Shown in pieces: positions 12,199 to 24,800 of a stretch of DNA of 64,000 nt (within the stretch, counting starts at the first letter, position 1; the number at the start of each line of letters is the position of its first letter). The translations under genes were made by a program, and so were the position numbers. The notes beneath the pieces were generated by a model. That model saw only the letters and a program-made list of their open reading frames with translations, was not told where the DNA came from and ran no database searches. Source of the DNA: Amoeboaphelidium protococcarum (Eukaryota > Aphelidiomycota > Aphelidea); assembly GCA_023515745.1 (NCBI GenBank), contig JALECJ010000255.1, positions 134,001 to 198,000 of the forward strand, given 5' to 3'.

Positions 12199-13401
12199 AT
12201 GGTTGTTAGCACCAAGTTGGATAAGAGATCAAGTTCTGCTCTAGATGCTGCAGCTAGTATTTTTGGAGGTGGACTAAGCGGTAGTAATAAGAATACTCTC
12301 AAGTATGCATCGCTTGTGATTTTGACTTTACAAAATTGTTCGCTCATACTTGTTACAAGACTATCACGGTTGGTCAGTGGACCATCATATGCTACATCCA
12401 CTGCGGTGTTCTTTGGTGAGTGCCTGAAGGTCTTCACTGCTGTATTTTGTCATTTTTACACCAACGCTGGCATTCAGAATGTTGATAAAGATGTTCTAGT
12501 ATCTAATAATCTTCAAACTGGAAATAGTAGCAAAGGTGGTTATAGTGTCAATTCCATCTAAAAGTTTATCAATGATTGTTTTGGGCGAGACAGTGACTTT
12601 ATTTAAATTCTAGTGCCATCCGTTTTGTACACAATCTAGAACAATCTTTAGTACGTCGCTATTAGTCATCTGGATGTTGGTACGTATCAGGTGCTGGCGT
12701 AATTGAAGATTTTTACCACGGCGATATTTTCTGTGCTGTTCTTACAGCGTGCTTTGGTTCAGCGCTAATGGGTATCTATTGGAATGTTGATTGTCGGTGT
12801 TGCCATAGTGCAATTATAATCTACCGGATCTGCTTAATCCAAGTCTTCCTCTAATGTTATTGGATTCGCTGCCTCTTTTACTGCATCTGTTCTGTCTGGT
12901 ATGGCTGGTGTGTATACGGAGAAGATTTTGAAGTAGAAAAGCAGCACCTCCCTTTGGATTCGTAATGTGCAGATGGGAGTCTGTGGCTCGGTGTTATCGC
13001 TAATTTTTGGCGTTTACATCTTGGACTATAAATAAGTGTCGGAGTACGGAATTCTGTATGGATACTCCAATAATATGGCAGCGATTGGAGCCGTATTCTT
13101 GAACGCGTGGGGTGGTCTTTTGACTGCCGTAGTGGTCAAGTATGCTGATAGTATATCCAAAGGATTCGCTACATCAATCGCTATTCTGCTTGGTTGTATT
13201 GGATCATATTTTATGTTCAACTCGGTGATGAGTGCCACATTCTTTATGGGAGCATCGCTTGTCATTGTGGCCACAATCTGTTATGGTCTACCATCGACGC
13301 CTGAACTGGAAATTAAATTTAGTTCAGCCATGAAAAAGGCCGCTCTTGCAGGACTCTTCCTTGTCCCAATGTTTATATTTATGCAACAAAGCTAGTATTG
13401 A
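12199..13401 (+). CDS. Golgi nucleotide-sugar transporter, SLC35A family
   Basis: 400 residues with about ten hydrophobic segments. Family landmarks: LVILTLQNCSLILVTRLSR in TM1, STAVFFGECLKVFTAV in TM2, SVLYTIQNNLQYVAISHLD in TM4, QVLAQLKIFTTAIFSV, LSGMAGVYTEKILK, WIRNVQMGVCGSVLSL, and ATSIAILLGCIGSYF. These are typical of UDP-galactose, UDP-GlcNAc or CMP-sialic-acid transporters, which exchange nucleotide sugar for nucleoside monophosphate in the Golgi membrane. Which sugar cannot be told from sequence. Single exon; UAR-Gln codons throughout; UGA at 13399-13401. Confidence 0.92.
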
Positions 13402-13585
13402 TGATTGATCATTTAAAGTGTTGATATGATAATAGTTAGAAGACTTGACGATAATGATGATTGCTAGTAAAATGCTTATCTATTCCTAAATATTTTATAG
13501 TAACCAATTCACGCGTAATACAATACTTTTTCTCGTTAGTCTTTAACAGCAAAAAGTAAGGTATAGTGTCAATCCAGAAGGATAA

Positions 13586-14680
13586 TCAGTTCTCCAGTTG
13601 CAGTCCAAGACCAAACTTGCTAGTTCCTTTCGAGTGATTCAAATCTGCAGACATGAGGAAACTGAATCCAGGTCCAAGACGCTATTCCATAAAGGTGGCC
13701 ACACGTCCAGTAGTGTCAACCTGAGCTCTAACAGAAGCAGCTCGGAAATCCCACTTGGCACCCAGAGTGCACACAGACTCACGTTATTACTCATTCAGAT
13801 TGACCACCTGCAGATCAGCACCCAACTCCACCTGCTCAGAAATCTTCTAAAAGTACGTAGCCTGCATGATTCCCAGCTGGCAATAGCTCACGGTAGCCTT
13901 GTAATCTGGAGCCTGATACTTGGCCACGTAGGTCAACTGAGGCTCAGTGAATTGAGCTTCAGGCAACTTTTACAGTGCCGCTTCAACACCGACAGCCAGG
14001 CCTTTGGTCACGGATTGCAGATGAGATAGAGACACAATTTAGTTACCAGCAGCAGCATGAGCAACTCTAGCATAAGTGGAATAATCCAGTCCAGTATAAT
14101 CAACCTCAAATCCAACAGATGTTGGCACCTGAGGGCCCATACTTGGAGACAATTTCAAAGCCAGATTACTCAACGGAGAGTAGGATACGGACGCGTTCAA
14201 ATTCTAATCATTATCCATAACACCTCTCAGGAACCATTACTAACTAGTAAAGAAAGTGCCGAACGAGTACTGCTGAGGAGCAACTTAAGAACCGAGCATA
14301 AAGGAGTGCATAACCTGAAAGTTAGGAGACAGCACCTTGCCAAAATCAAATTTAGCTCCATCGAACAGCATCTGATTGGCAAACACACCACGCACCTCAT
14401 TAGTCATTCCCTCAAACTTTCCAGGATTAGGAAGACCCCAAGACTTGCGCCAGTTATTGTACGCAGCCACCCAACCTCTGGTCTCAGCGGCAACCTCCTT
14501 CGCAGCTCCCTTTGCCTTATTCTTCAAATGCTTAGCCTCACCCTTGACAGCCTGTGCCTCACTCTTGATTGCGTTCTCAGCTTTGAGGGCAGCTTCCTCC
14601 AGGCGATGAGCAACACCAGGCTTACGTGGATCGATATTCGCAGTGCCAACAGTTGGCGGTACAGCAGTCTTTTCTGGCAT
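13586..14680 (-). CDS. TOM40: mitochondrial import pore Tom40
   Basis: 364 residues. An N-terminal Lys/Glu/Ala-rich helix (residues about 30-65) precedes the porin barrel. Diagnostic Tom40 segments are PNPGKFEGMTNEVRGVF, NQMLFDGAKFDFGKVLSPNF, QVMHSFMLGS, SFGTFFTS, RGVMDNDQNLNASVSYS, and C-terminal LGPGFSFLMSADLNHSK with final SKFGLGLQLEN. Tom40 forms the general protein-entry channel of the outer mitochondrial membrane. No intron; the frame mixes CAG, CAA and UAR. UGA at 13586-13588. It converges with the sugar transporter 184 bases away. Confidence 0.95.
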
Positions 14681-14791
14681 AATGCTTTCTATACTTGTTA
14701 TTACTATTATTCTTCAGTATCAGTGAAATTTAAATCTGACGATATAGATTTAAAAAGAAAACCTCACAAAATAGAAGATTCTTAAAATGTA

Positions 14792-15112
14792 ATGAGAACG
14801 ACACTTAGATGGTGGGTTAACAAAAATACGCGCGAGAAGAAAGTGAGAGAGCTTTTACTACAGATTTCAAGTGACGATCTCTCTGAAGAAGACGAGTGCT
14901 CCATTCATTTTAACGAAACGGTGATTGAGTCACCACACACAGAGCGATCTGTTACTACGGCTCAAGCAGTCGGTGTGATTCACTTTATTGATGATCGCGT
15001 ATCTCTCTCTCCTTCTACTCTACGCGTCATCATTTCACTTGAACTCCTTTTACATTATCGAGTTTAATTGGATTGCTCATCTGAATTCAAATTCAACTTT
15101 AACGCTCCTTGA
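14792..15112 (+). CDS. hypothetical protein, weakly supported
   Basis: 106-codon frame starting at ATG 14792 (MRTTLRWWVNKNTREKKV), containing an acidic patch (SSDDLSEEDECSIHF) and ending at UGA 15110-15112 after one UAA-Gln. No family recognised. In a one-stop code, random frames of this length are not rare, so this may be non-coding leader sequence between TOM40 and PRP31. The mixed charged and hydrophobic composition is the only support. Confidence 0.3.
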
Positions 15113-15379
15113 TGCGTTGTATGCTATGAAGTGTGTCGATCTGTAACATGATGAATTTTGTAGATGTACTTTTCTCGATTTAGATTTGCGAGCTTTAATT
15201 GCAACTTCTTATTCATTTCAACGTTCTTTAAAATTTAAAACTGTTTGTAAATGTAACGTAATACTTCTTGTGTCGTATTACATTGATCCATGCTATACAA
15301 CGTTGATTTTTTGAATGAGAGTTTCTTCGCGATCATTTGTTTCTTCAGCTTTTCAGCTTAATTACTTTGAGACGACAAG

Positions 15380-16492
15380 ATGGAGTAATAAGAATAAGAA
15401 AGTCTAGAATCCAATACATTATCGAAATATATAGCTTACTAGTCGGCAAAAGTAGAATCGTTACTAAGAAAGATAAATACTGCAATAGATACTGCTTAGT
15501 ATGATACAGTGGTTGAGGCTAATTAAATCACGTTATAGTTGGAGAGTGATCAGCTGTAAGCACATTCGGAATTACGGCGACTGTATGAAGGTCGATTCCA
15601 GGAATTGGAAACTATAGTGATGAATCCTGTGGAATATGCTAGAGTCATTTAAATACTTGGAAATTGCGTGGATATCACGAAAGAAGATGGACTCTTGGAC
15701 CGTATCCGGGCAGTTGTATCTCAGCAGTAGGCAATGATAATCAACATCACTGCTGCGGCAATATCTCCAATGTAGTAGCTATCAGATGAGTAATATGATC
15801 GAGTGATCCGATTTAGTCAGGATCTTATTGAAATGGACAGGATTAAGCGGTAGATCATCTAGTTCATAGCCACACAAATGCACTATATTGCTCCAAACAC
15901 CACGGCTCTGGTTGGTACTCGTATTGCCGCGTAATTGATATCCACTACGGGTGGTCTCTCTGCCCTGTGCAAGATTCCCGCTTGTAATCTACCGAATGTT
16001 GGCAAGTCTAATAAACCACTAGCAGGATATAGTACGCGATTGGATGGCTACAAGAATGGTCATGTATGGGAGTGTGATCTGCTGGATAATGTACCGTCTG
16101 ACATGAAGTAAAAGTGTGTAAAGCTGATTTCCAACAAGGTCACCCTCGCGGCGCGTCTAGATCTCGTCAAGAGTAATATAGATGGAGGTGAGGGGCAGCG
16201 GTTCAGGGAAGAGGTGGTGCAGAAGATCGATTAGATGCTCACACCGCCTGAACATTAGGATGCCAAAGTTCTTAAAGCTCCCATCAATGAGCCACGTAAG
16301 AAGAGGGGTGGTAAGCGGGCTCGGCGGTAGAAGGAGCGATTTGAAGCCACGGCGTTGAGGAAGGCTTAGAATAGAATGGCTTTCGGTGTTGCTGAAGATG
16401 AAATTCTAGTAAATGATGAATTTGAAGGTCTCGGTATGCTCTCTACTTCGACAGCTTAGAAGTCTTAATCTAAGAGAACCAAAATTTAGTGA
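15380..16492 (+). CDS. PRP31: U4/U6 snRNP splicing factor Prp31
   Basis: 370 residues containing the Nop domain. Seen: ETIVMNPVEYARVIQ, a segment AMIINITAAAISPMQQL, then HYIAPNTTALVGTRIAAQLI, STTGGLSALCKIPACNLPNV, GYSTRLDGYKNGHVWECDLL, LAARLDLVKSN, and PINEPRKKRGGKRARRQKER, with NRMAFGVAEDEI downstream, all in Prp31 order. Prp31 binds the 15.5K protein (SNU13, also in this window) on U4 snRNA and bridges U4/U6 to U5 in the tri-snRNP. The protein begins MEQQEQ, with Gln written as TAA. It lacks the longer C-terminal tail of human PRPF31. UGA at 16490-16492. Confidence 0.94.
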
Positions 16493-16578
16493 AATTAATG
16501 TTGGATATTGCATGATGCCAATGAATATAAAACTTAAATCTTACTTCCATCTGCTGACTATATTCTAGTAGTAAATCA

Positions 16579-17382
16579 TCATTATCCGAGCAGAGGGAGT
16601 TCATTATGGACACGTAACTCATTTAACAACCGCTAAACGTTCATTGAAATGGAACGAGGAGTATTACACTACAGCTACTCAATCTAATCCATCAAGAAGC
16701 ATCCGCTATCGTGATCGCATAGAAACTGATTAATATCACGCTGCAACCTCCGCAAACGATTGAGCACAATTTCCATTCCAATGGCAGAGACACCACTCGC
16801 TACTGCCAGCGGAATTCCAAGAGGATGATCTCTACTACGGGCAATTAAACCATTACAGAAGCTGAATATACAGGATAATCGTGCCTCATTCCGGTGTCGA
16901 GTGTAGTACTTTGCTTCCAGGTAAGACTCTGCGATAAGCCGTAGATTTAAAGTCTGCATCCCCATCAAACCTTTGTTAATGATAGATTCATATTACTTAA
17001 CACCAGGGAGCCGCGACATAAAGAGCCCCAATCTGGACTTAGAGCGCGATTACGCGTGGGGCACAATAGATTATGATTATCGCAAGACTGATCCAACTTG
17101 AGATACAGATGCGGGTGGCGATACTTTAGGTTGTTCATCCGGCAGAGGATAATAGATATCAGCCGCTGCAAGAGTTAATGGATTAGCAAGATTTTCATGA
17201 TCGCCAATATCGCTAATATCATCTATCAGAGGCCGATGAGGCTGATGGTATGCATAATTCTCGTGATATTCGCTGACACTTTCCAATGATGGAGCCCACC
17301 TGCTAATCGGCCGAGAAGGTTGAGCCTATCTCTACTGTGATGCCGCTTCTTAGTACAGATTCCTGACTTTCTGACGATTCAT
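16579..17382 (-). CDS. conserved-looking hypothetical protein
   Basis: 267 residues from ATG at 17380-17382 to UGA at 16579-16581, read with UAR as Gln. The N-terminal 130 residues are polar and low in complexity (RQAQPSRPISRWAPS, YAYHQPHRPLIDDISDIGD). From about residue 130 the protein looks folded and helical (LNLRLIAESYLEAKYYTRHR, ARLSCIFSFCNGLIARS, IPLAVASGVSAIGMEIVLNR). I do not recognise a family. It is divergent from MVD1 and convergent with PRP31. The amphipathic C-terminal half makes it likely to be a real protein. Confidence 0.6.
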
Positions 17383-17857
17383 TGACCATACAGAATTGAT
17401 CGAGGCGCATATAATTAGAAATTCGAGCAATATAATCCTTTGTTATCTACGCGCGAACATAGTATGATATGTGTAAGGTTAACAACATAGGTGGAGATTG
17501 AAAAAAATCAATTCCCTCTTCTCCGCTTTCATCAAGTCAAATCGTAAAGGGTTTTGTCGCCACGCGGTTTAATCTGACCATGAGGGATTTTGACTGAGCT
17601 TTAGATACAATGAATGCATCTGATAAGAGTTAAAGACGCGACTTATTCTTATGATGGATTATTTGATCAGTCATAAGGACATTCTATTAACAATGATATC
17701 CAGGACTCGATGCCGCCACAATAGAAACGCTGACTTTAAGTTGTTTTATATGAAGGCGCAGTCTTGATGCTGTTCTCTTTCCAATTCGCGAAATCCAAGT
17801 CTAAAGCTCTTGAAAGATCTTAGTTTAGTCTCATTTAAAAGTCGCTTATAACAGAAT
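17383..17857. other. divergent intergenic region (hypothetical / MVD1)
   Basis: 475 bases, presumably two promoters and leaders. I see no tRNA, repeat or persuasive small gene. Confidence 0.45.
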
Positions 17858-19105
17858 ATGACTTAAGAAGTTGAATTTGTTGAAAAGACATTCATTGCGC
17901 CAGTTAATATTGCGGTGGTAAAGTATTGGGGGAAGCGCGACACTGAACTAATTCTACCCACTAATAGTTCGCTCTCAGTCACATTGGACACTGAAGACCT
18001 GCACTCCAAGACTACTGTACGCGTCTATTGTCCTCAACGTGGGAGTTAATAGTCAAGCGAAAGTAGCGACGCTGTCGAGTTTTGGTTGAATGGAGTTAAA
18101 GAGCCGCTGAGTAAACGCATGATCAAGATTGTGAAACAGCTGCGTGCTTAGCGAGCCTAGTTGGAGTAGGAGCAGAAGGATACTACCACCGCCTCCAAAT
18201 GCCTTCCATTGTCTCAGTGGCCATTGCGAATCATTAGCGAAAATAATTTCCCCACCGCTGCCGGTCTAGCTTCATCTGCCAGTGGACTGGCGTGCTTTGT
18301 TGTTACTCTTGCTAGTGTGTACGGTCTGACTGACTTGAGCGATGAGTCTTTAACTCAGTTGAGCCGTCTAGCGAGATAAGGCAGTGGAAGTGCATGCAGA
18401 AGTCTATTCGGTGGCTATGTCAAATGGGAGATGGGTACCGCCGAGGGTGGCCGTGATAGCGTAGCGGTCCAAGTGGCTTCCAAGTAGCACTGGCCAGAGA
18501 TGAGAGCCTTTATCCTAGTGGTGAATGATGCCAAGAAGGATGTCAGCTCTACCGCTGGGATGCAGTAGACTGTGTAAACTTCTCCTCTGTTCTAGCACAG
18601 AGTACGCGAAGTTGTGTCAGGTAGAATGGAGTAAATGGAGCGTGCCATCATCTCTAAAGACTTTGCCACTTTCGCTCATCTCACCATGCAGGATTCAAAC
18701 AGCTTCCATGCCGTCTGCATGGACACCTATCCTCCAATATTCTACTTGAATGACACTTCAAAGCAGGTGATTGCGTGGGTGCATATGTTTAATCAAGCGG
18801 CAGGTAGAATGATGTTGGCGTACACTTTTGACGCTGGTCCAAATGCTGTCCTGTACTTTCTGGATCAAGATTATGACCTGGTTCTGTCAGCTCTCAGTAC
18901 ATTGTTCGACTTGTCTTTCTTAGAATAAAGCTCTCGACCTGATGTCAGTTCGATTATGAAGGACATACCTTAAAGTAGCCTGTCCATCTTGTAACAGTTG
19001 CGTGCCGTTCATCCAACTCTACTCGATAATGGATCTATTAAACGCGTTATATCCACTCGAGTTGGAGATGGACCGCGTGAAGTCTTTGAACCATTATCTC
19101 TATGA
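17858..19105 (+). CDS. MVD1: diphosphomevalonate decarboxylase
   Basis: 415 residues, GHMP-kinase fold. It converts mevalonate-5-diphosphate to isopentenyl diphosphate, the last step of the cytosolic mevalonate pathway. Landmarks: [35 protein letters not shown], the phosphate loop [78 protein letters not shown] and [12 protein letters not shown]. All are at family positions and the total length matches yeast Mvd1 (396). Gln residues use TAG/TAA repeatedly. UGA at 19103-19105. A true orthologue with intact active-site residues. Confidence 0.96.
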
Positions 19106-19231
19106 ATAATTTACTTTTATGACTATATCACTGTGTTATTCAGTAAGATTTAACATTTAGAATTTATAGTCTCTTTACTTAATTCCCCTTGTTTTTGCTA
19201 TCTAAAGTTGATCAAGTCTTTTGCATCAGAA

Positions 19232-19665
19232 ATGTCGTCGCCATCCTCTTAAAGCTAATAGGTAATTTCAGTTATATATTTAATACAATTTAACCGTACT
19301 TTATCTACCTACTCAAGTAAACTTGTGATTGTAGAGCGTATTTAATGTCTTTGTAGTTCATCAAGTTATCGCGATCGCTCTCGGATTGATGGCCGCCATC
19401 AGTAAAAGTTCTGGTTACACTGGATTCGCAATGTAAGAATATTATTATTATGCAATGCATCTAAGTATTTTTTAATTAAAATGATTATAAAATTAAAGCG
19501 ATCATGTGTAGATATTTCTCAGGATCATCAATGTTGTCCAAGTATGCTCTGCGAAGTGTTTTTGGTGCAGATCAGTACAATTATGAAGACGCGCTCAAGA
19601 CTCACATCATGCCTGGAATGTCAACCTTTCTACTGGCTTGGATCTTTACATGTAATATGCTTTGA
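19232..19665 (+). CDS. small RAB5IF/EMC6-like membrane protein (three exons)
   Basis: Exons 19232-19261, 19335-19432 and 19512-19665, spliced at GTAATT...GTAG and GTAAGA...GTAG, give about 93 residues. They read SVFNVFVVHQVIAIALGLMA, KSSGYTGFAIYFSGSSM, RSVFGADQYNYEDALKTH and MPGMSTFLLAWIFT. The order of hydrophobic segments, the Gly-Tyr-x-Gly turn and the late 'EDALKxxxMPGMSTFLLAWI' pattern resemble Rab5-interacting/EMC6-like ER membrane proteins. The C-terminal end is uncertain: a further GTAATA...GTAG pair at 19651-19681 could replace the last four residues. The third exon's acceptor at 19511 was chosen because the other nearby AG leads to an early UGA. Confidence 0.55.
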
Positions 19666-19789
19666 TTACTACACTTTTGTAGTTTGCAACTATGTTCACT
19701 ATGGATATGAAATAGAGAACCATAACGTGAGAATGTTGAAGTTAAAGTGCCATATTCTCACAATCAATCTTCTTTTTATTATTATCATA

Positions 19790-22700
19790 TCATGACTGCT
19801 CTGCACTGTCTCCTTAATCACTAACCATTGCAGAGGCTGTGGGAGGTAGAAAGGATGAGGAGGAGTTTCTAGCAGAAGATGCCACGGATGATCCATCATT
19901 AGAGGATGGATTGAACGTGTCAACATACCGAGATCTTGCATTTCTTCTCAACGTGCCCATCTTTCTAGACTGCGGGAATTACATATTACTTTCAGAGCCA
20001 CTATTATTACCGCCAGCTGCACCAACTAATGATGAGGGTGGAACTGGTGTTGTCATTCTCGAGTTTGGAGTTGATTGACTCACCAAACTACCAGTGCTAT
20101 AAGACTGCAGAGGTGGCTATGCAGATGGCGGACGAGTCATGGACATTTTTGGTGGAGGCGCTATTGGCTGCTTATCTTTATCATCATTATCTTTAGGTGC
20201 TGCTTCATTAACCCACTTCTTCAAAACGGGGTCATAGTAGAATTTACTCTTCTCACCAAGATTCACTTACTTGGGTCCACCAGCGGAAGATCCAGTACCA
20301 CCACCTGCCGAGGATTGACTTGTATTCGACGCATTAGACTTGTCCCGTCTCAAAAATGATAGTGCCCTGGACAGAGTTGTGATGATGGATCCATCAGCAT
20401 TCGTTTCCTACTTGGCCGAATCTCCTCCACTCTGAGCATCACTTTAAGTCGAAGCCCCACCAGTCTATTCACTCTTCTACTGTGTACCACCATCTCGCTG
20501 ATTATCAGGCTTATTCTTGGACAAACTGTTATTACCAAAACCGAGATCATCTAAATAACTGTCACCATCAGATTTCTACTACTCCTGATACTACTAGCCT
20601 TGATTATAAGCGGTCTAAGGTGCAGTGTGTTACTACTATTCCTAATACTGATTAGGAGCCTATTCAAATTCACTTTGAATAACTGACTGATCTTGTAATG
20701 GCTGCGGATCAGAAAACTACTAATAAACCGAGGTATCTTCGCCTTTATGTTCAGCCTTCAGCGTTTAAGGAGCGGCACTTTATGGTTACTTGGGCACCTA
20801 ATCAATGTTCTAGGCCTAACTAACATTGCCAGCATTTAAATCCTACTACTATTAATAACCATACTATGTCTAATCATCAGTATTACTTTCGCCAGTCGGT
20901 TTCTAAAATTAGCCCTGTTCATCAAAAGATTTATATCCAGAATACTACTATTGGAACTGTCCATACTGCTGATAAGTTTAAGAACCACTATACATTTCTT
21001 GGCCTTGATTTACAGTTGTCACCACTTGCTACTGCTGATAGGAATAAACACCATAACTTTACTATGACTAGTACGGATCAGACACCGTGCCAGATTATGA
21101 CGGCTCTTGCTGTAGCTACTGAGGAGGCAACTACTACTCTTAATAAGTCTTGACTGGATTCTTCTGGCTATCGTACATGGAATTGGACATAGACTGTGCG
21201 GTAAACGTGCTCTACTAGGGCATTTACTAATTACCAGTGGAAGCTAGCGATTGCGCGTCATACCCATATCCACCATACAACTGATCAGAATATCCGTACG
21301 CTTATGGAACCTACTACGATGTGGCAGAAGAGGAGTACAAATTCTAACTTTGCTCACTCTTGCTACTAGGTGAAATGCCACCGCCAGATGCAGACATAGT
21401 GGAAGACTACATAGTAGTATCTTTCTTCATCGTCAAAGTATCAGCACGCTTCTATTATTATATCTACGACTACTGCTACTATTACTGCTCACTCTCAACA
21501 CCAATAATCTTGGTCAAACCACGATCAAAGGCATCGAAAATACCTTACGGCATCTTAGCCAACCATGAACCATCTCCGCCACTTTATATAGCAGTTCCAG
21601 ATGATGATAACTATTCAGACATGGATTGCAGCAGCTTCATCACTTACGGATTCACGTACGGAGATGGCTTATTGAATTATTTGATTTAGGACACCACAGC
21701 CTCGCAATACTTCCCCGCAATGGCACTGTGACCGGCATCGATCAGCAGAGCAGCCATCCATAATTTACACCCCACAAGGTAAGGACTAACACTTCCAAAT
21801 GCTAGTTGTTAATAATGTTCAAACACCTCACTCATCGCCAAGTCGCCGGGCTTAATACCATGGATAAGTTACAATCTGCGCACACCAAGCATCTGAATCT
21901 TCAGAGCCAGAGCATCCTGAGATGAAGATGCCAGTAAGTAGCACAGATGCGACGTATGAATGTTTTACCTAGCTAGAATATCACCAAGCTGCATAAGGCA
22001 TATACTTTCCTGGGCAGGTTTATTCGCCAAGATTGTAGTCACGATCTGCCGCCAGCTTTGTGAGTAGTCAACATCGGGCGACACCTGAATATGCCCAGTG
22101 AATGACTGATATAGAACCTTCAGAGGATCACCATCCGCAGACTAAGCAGCAACTGCGACCAAAACATCATTATACACTTCTTTAGAGCAATGAGCAGCAA
22201 TGATCAAGGCATGATCATACAAGTGCGCGCGCAATAACAACGGAATGCAATCGCTTCTTTTACCTTACATCAAGAGAGCCCTCACTTCATTAAGAGCATC
22301 TAAGTGAGGAGTTGGAGTGGACATTTACAAATCTAAACTTTACAGCTTGTCAGATTCTAAAACTTTGCTAAGCACGGCTTGAGATAATCCAGACGCCAAA
22401 ACTTTACCATCACTTTCTGCTACAACCTTTAACAGACTCCATAACACATGATCATCTTAAAATGAAGCGGACTAATGATCACTAATGAACTTTAGCAGAT
22501 CTTTCTTCTTCAATTTGCCAACAGGTCCGTTAAGTGTAATAATCTGGGTGAATGCTGAATCAACCAACTTTGACATATTATGCACCGCCACCATTCCTGG
22601 ATATAATTTGGACACTTACTGCATACGACCATTCACAGACATGTATCTGGTAGACTACTTGGGGAACATACACATCATTTTACCTCCAAAGCCAAAAGAT

Positions 22701-24601
22701 AATAAAGCACATCCTTTTCTCCATGATCTATCATCGGTAGGTGGTTGAGGGGTAAGGGACTGCTAAGGAATCTCTTAATTTTGCTGTTGTTCGTTCCCTT
22801 AGGTGTGAACTCCGGTGTAAGCACCGGCTCCAGCAGTATAACCTTGATCATTCGCATATCCATTTGCGTAATCACCCTATGGCATTTCAGAATAAGAATT
22901 CTAATCAATATTATAATAAGTGGGAGCGCTATAACGACTAAACTTGGAGTCCAATGAGCCAAAACTGCTTCTATTCGGCGGGGAGAGTAATCTCTACGGC
23001 AGCGCACTAGGACCATTCTACGGTTAAACCGCCTCATCTGGGCTCATCACAGACGCTAAAGCAGAGCCACACTTGCTGCAGAAATTCGCCTCCTTGTCAT
23101 TCATCTTCTTACATTTACCACACGGCTTTGAATCAACGGTAGTGGCACGGTGTGATACTGAACTCTAAATATCATCTTCAGACTGCGGAAATGATTTCTG
23201 CTAATTGTGACCATCTGATAACACCGATTGCGATTACTAGCCATAAGAATACTACTAATGATCATAAGATTGGCTTTGAGGCTGCTGCTGATACTAATAG
23301 TTGTAAGAAGAGTCAGAGGCATACTGGTAAGAACCATTTGGAGCATTGTAATCATAACCACCATACGCCTAATCTACCGACTAATTGTGGCTATACGTAC
23401 CACTATATTAAGAAGTAACAGACAAAGCCTGTTTAACTGTACTGCCGCCGGGAGGAGACTTGACGCTTTTCTAAGGAGACAAATCCCGTTGAAAAGTGTC
23501 CGATTAATAACCTTAGTTGTTCACAGCATGGCTAGCATCAGACTAGTATCCAGACACATTCTACTAATTAAAATGATTAGGCTCAAACTCTTGCTGTTAT
23601 TGAGCATTTTGAGATTAGTCTCCATATTCAGACTAAGCATAGTCACCAGCCATATATCCGGGCGGCGCTTCATTAGCTAACTAGTCACCATCGCCAGCCT
23701 TAAAGTCGAAAGATGTAGACGGCTCATACTACTGCTCATCAAATTTATCCTCCTCGAACAACTGCTCTGCTTTATTATCCTATTCAAAATGATCGCCATT
23801 AGTGGCAGGAACATGCTACCCTTGAACAGCCTGAAATACTTCGCTTGCCTTAACAGGTTGGGACACATCAGGCTTTTACGCAGTGACAGTCCTTTGTGGA
23901 GTATGCGACAACACTAGTTGATCCAAGTCATCGGTCATTGCATCAACCGGATCGCCTTTAAACTGATTCTACTGACCACTAAGACTTTGCACCTATTGTG
24001 CTCCAATGACCACATTCTCAGTATTACTATCATTCAGATCGATGTCTTGGTGACGATCATAGTCCGCTTTTAACAACTGCTCAACCTCAAAGTCGTCTAA
24101 ATACCCAAAATCATCATCCTAGTCTTGAGTACCACCATCAGCATCGCCATTCTACTGATACTACTAAGCTTAAAATTAATCAGTAAAGTCAAAATTCTAC
24201 TACTAGTCATAAGGCAATGGATCGTTCGAAGATGAATAATTCTAGCCAAACGGATCACTCTACGGAACTTACTGCTACTATTATGGAACACCATTAGATT
24301 CAAAGTGGAATGAAGCAACATCGGCATTCTAGTTAGAACTGAACTGCTGCGCCATCGGAGCATCATATGGTTAGTACTAAGAACCAGACATTGAAAAATC
24401 GTTTCCATAGCCATTTACCTGTTGACCAGCAGTCTAATAGTTGACACTCGCAGTCTAGCTATTGCCAAAGTCCGCAGTAACAGTAGATGACGGCTACTGA
24501 CCAAATCCACCGAACGGATCATCCTGACCCTCAATAAAGAATGGAATAGGACGGTCAAACTCTTAATCGACTTACTAAGCTTCCTTCTTTTATTAATTCA
24601 T
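19790..24601 (-). CDS. SEC16: COPII assembly scaffold Sec16
   Basis: 1,603 residues in a single uninterrupted frame, despite more than 150 UAR codons read as Gln. Long Gln/Asn/Tyr/Ser-rich disordered N-terminal third; a C2C2 ribbon CGKCKKMNDKEANFCSKCGS; then the Sec16 central conserved domain, starting LLSFGFGGKMMCMFPKQSTR and including NGPVGKLKKKDLLKFI, followed by a helical ACE1-type domain (LYDHALIIAAHCSKEV, LMQLGDILARQNIHTSHLCY, WMAALLIDAGHSAIAGKYCE). The C terminus has the Sec16 motif ARSRYVDTFNP. Sec16 marks ER exit sites and organises Sec13/Sec31 and Sec23. UGA at 19790-19792. The zinc-ribbon insertion is unusual for Sec16 as I know it. Confidence 0.9.
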
Positions 24602-24800
24602 AGAATTTATTAAAGAATAATTTTAACTTTAAGCGTATTAACCAGGCTTAAATACGGTAAATAGTACTGTATAAGCTGAACGAGACAAAAAGAGAATTTC
24701 AAAAGGGCGCTGAAGGAAAAGATTGATCAAATGATAAAACATTCTTACGAATACGTTCATGTACGAGAGGTACCGATAAATAACCAATTACGGTATAATC

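Noticed and set aside
14057-14785. Long plus-strand frame of 242 codons
   Set aside because: It lies antisense to TOM40, whose minus-strand frame shows the full family signature; the plus frame has no protein-like pattern.
19651-19681. Third intron (31 nt) in the RAB5IF-like gene
   Set aside because: Much shorter than the 49-79 nt introns seen elsewhere; the alternative C terminus was noted but not adopted.
22485-23680. Several frames on both strands inside the SEC16 region
   Set aside because: They are out-of-frame shadows; reading UAR as Gln gives one continuous minus-strand protein with clear Sec16 domains.
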